This document shows, one piece after another, positions 31,050-32,035 of a stretch of DNA of 32,035 nt. Position 1 is the first letter of the stretch. Each line of letters opens with the position of its first letter. Source of the DNA: Planctomycetota bacterium (GTDB taxonomy: Bacteria; Planctomycetota; Phycisphaerae; Phycisphaerales; UBA1924); NCBI GenBank assembly GCA_023432465.1, contig JAEYUO010000136.1, positions 1-32,035 of the forward strand. The letters are read 5' to 3'. Below the pieces are notes generated by a model. It had not been told where the DNA came from, ran no database searches, and was given only the letters and a program-made list of their open reading frames with translations. Both the position numbers and the translations under genes were made by a program.

Positions 31050-31418
31050 TCAGCGTCTCGCTCGCTTTCCCACCACATTCCCCCACGCCATCCCCACCGC
31101 GCGCTTCACTTCCGCCGTCCCCGCCGCGCCTTTGCCCCTGAGTCGAATCAACGTGTACCCGCGCTCGCCCCACGCGCCCGGCACCGGTTCATACATCCCC
31201 GGCTTCGCCGCGATCATCTCCTCCTGCTGCTCCGGCGTGAACTTCAGCACCGCCTTGCCGTCATCTTCCCACAGCACGGCGAAGATCGGGCCACTCTTCT
31301 TGCCCTTGCCGAGCGCTGCAAACGACGGGCGCGACCAGTGCGGCTTCTCGATCGCGCCCGGCATCCCCATAGCCGCGGCACGAAACCGCCGGACCCAGGC
31401 CGGGTCGAGGTCGCGCAT
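31050..31418 (-). CDS. MmcQ/YjbR-like DNA-binding-fold protein
   Basis: A 122-residue protein of the MmcQ/YjbR group, a CyaY-like fold found beside DNA-related genes. Characteristic parts are the helical start DPAWVRRFRAAAMGMPGAIEKPHWSRPSFAALGK, the strand pair GPIFAVLWEDDGKAVLKFTPEQQEEMIAAKPG, and the ending RGYTLIRLRGKGAAGTAEVKRAVGMAW. ATG 31418 has AGG eight bases upstream; GTG 31439 is an in-frame alternative. It reads into the next gene with one base between stop and start, implying an operon. Molecular role is not established for the family. Confidence 0.8.
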   Translation of the reverse strand: MRDLDPAWVRRFRAAAMGMPGAIEKPHWSRPSFAALGKGKKSGPIFAVLWEDDGKAVLKFTPEQQEEMIAAKPGMYEPVPGAWGERGYTLIRLRGKGAAGTAEVKRAVGMAWGNVVGKRARR

Positions 31419-31459
31419 CGATTCTGACCTGGTGCTCACGTGATCTCACATCGGCTGGC

Positions 31460-31996
31460 TTACTTCGCCGTCTTCTTTCCCACCTTCTTCTTCGCGCTCT
31501 TCTTGCCCGTGCCGGCCTTCTGCTTCGCGCCGGGCTTCGTTCCGCCAGTCTTTCCCGCAGCCTTCTTTCGCGCGGCGGCGCGCTCCGCCGCGGCCTTGTT
31601 CATCGAGAGAATGCTCTTCTCGTAGTGCGCGAGGAAGTTCTTCAGTGTCGCGCGCTTGATCGCCCTGCCCACCACCTCCAGCGGCACATCCTCGATCTTC
31701 TTGAACCGGATGCACGACTTGCCCATGTCGAGCTTCTTGCCCGTCGCCTTCCACTCGCGCTGGAATGTCGCCAGGTCCGCCGGGTCGTTGTAGAGGCACA
31801 TCAGGTAGATCCCGATGTGGTTCTTCTGCGAGCCGATGCCCGCGTAGGGCAGGGCCTGCTTCGGGTCGCAGTGATACCCCGCCGGGTAGATGCTGTGCGG
31901 CACGCAGTAGCAGATGCCGCCGTAGCTCATCTGCTCGACAAAGCCCTTGTCGAGGTTGGCGCGGATGACCTTCCGCACGGCTTCGGGCGCCGGGCG
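31460..31996 (-). CDS. DUF1801-type protein with lysine-rich C-terminal tail, cut by the contig end
   Basis: The 3' part of a DUF1801 (YdhG-like) gene. Visible family blocks are PEAVRKVIRANLDKGFVEQMSYGGICYCVPHSIYPAGYHCDPKQALPYAGIGSQKNHIGIYLMCLY and GKSCIRFKKIEDVPLEVVGRAI. In relatives, similar sequence continues upstream of this start, and codons reading APEA lie just beyond GTG 31976-31978. The gene therefore begins in missing sequence, and the frame here dissolves into the poly-G edge. The last 40 or so residues are Lys/Ala/Gly-rich (KKAAGKTGGTKPGAKQK...KKKVGKKTAK), like a histone H1-type tail. A nucleic-acid-contacting role is a guess. Confidence 0.8.
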   Translation of the reverse strand, partial: RPAPEAVRKVIRANLDKGFVEQMSYGGICYCVPHSIYPAGYHCDPKQALPYAGIGSQKNHIGIYLMCLYNDPADLATFQREWKATGKKLDMGKSCIRFKKIEDVPLEVVGRAIKRATLKNFLAHYEKSILSMNKAAAERAAARKKAAGKTGGTKPGAKQKAGTGKKSAKKKVGKKTAK

Positions 31997-32035
31997 GGGG
32001 GGGGGGGGGGGGGGGGGGGGGTATGGGGGGGGGGG
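31995..32035. other. Terminal poly-G tract, probable assembly artefact
   Basis: The last 41 bases are nearly all G, broken only by GTATGG. Two-colour sequencers give G for no signal, so such ends are usually artefactual. It interrupts the reading frame of the DUF1801-like gene. Confidence 0.85.

Noticed and set aside
1..32035. CRISPR array, transposase, integrase or prophage
   Set aside because: No regularly spaced repeats, terminal inverted repeats or mobile-element genes were found by reading; only the short patches listed.

Overview
The window is a GC-rich bacterial contig end, most likely from a planctomycete of the Phycisphaerae type. The clues are a secreted kelch/Ig-like protein ending in two dockerin-like repeats of the form DFNGDGVVNVPDIFAFLAAW, a peptidoglycan-precursor cluster followed by an FtsQ-like protein but no ftsA/ftsZ, and several unnamed planctomycete-like proteins. 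The lineage call rests on reading these features, not on a search. The right edge runs into a poly-G tract that looks like a sequencing artefact and cuts the last gene.

Layout, left to right. Positions 126-6632 (+): murC, murB, ddl and an ftsQ-like gene (a dcw-type cell-wall/division cluster with overlapping or closely spaced genes), a multi-pass membrane protein, greA and a small hypothetical gene. Positions 6787-6901: tRNA-Glu(CTC) and its terminator. Positions 7050-9552: the large exported kelch-repeat protein and a strong terminator. Positions 9598-12774 (-): a 57-residue YqaE/Pmp3-type membrane peptide, a MntA/HepT toxin-antitoxin pair, sucC and purC. Positions 12974-19314 (+): a GH10-like protein lacking both catalytic glutamates, a membrane-anchored ComEA-like helix-hairpin-helix protein, mfd, and a small zinc-ribbon protein with lower GC. 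Positions 19419-26998 (-): a KAP-like membrane NTPase, a phosphomannomutase/phosphoglucomutase, a DinG-type helicase and a ClC-type chloride/proton antiporter with a TrkA-C domain. Positions 27058-31996: a TIGR01777-type SDR protein (+), a saccharopine/lysine dehydrogenase-like enzyme (-), an acetamidase/formamidase (+), and three small minus-strand genes (unknown, MmcQ/YjbR-like, DUF1801-like).

Most genes are housekeeping: peptidoglycan synthesis, transcription fidelity and repair (greA, mfd, dinG), TCA cycle and purine synthesis. Accessory content is modest: the MntA/HepT pair, the KAP NTPase with short tandem repeats on both sides, the zinc-ribbon gene and the lower-GC gene at 30470-31048. 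I found no CRISPR array, IS element, prophage or obviously new multi-gene defence system. The most useful oddities are a recurring leaderless-promoter arrangement (TACNNT, six bases, start codon) before mntA, dinG and clc; a DinG whose first Fe-S cysteine is a serine; the GH10-like pseudoenzyme; and a small peptide gene at 9598-9771 that a length cut-off would miss.
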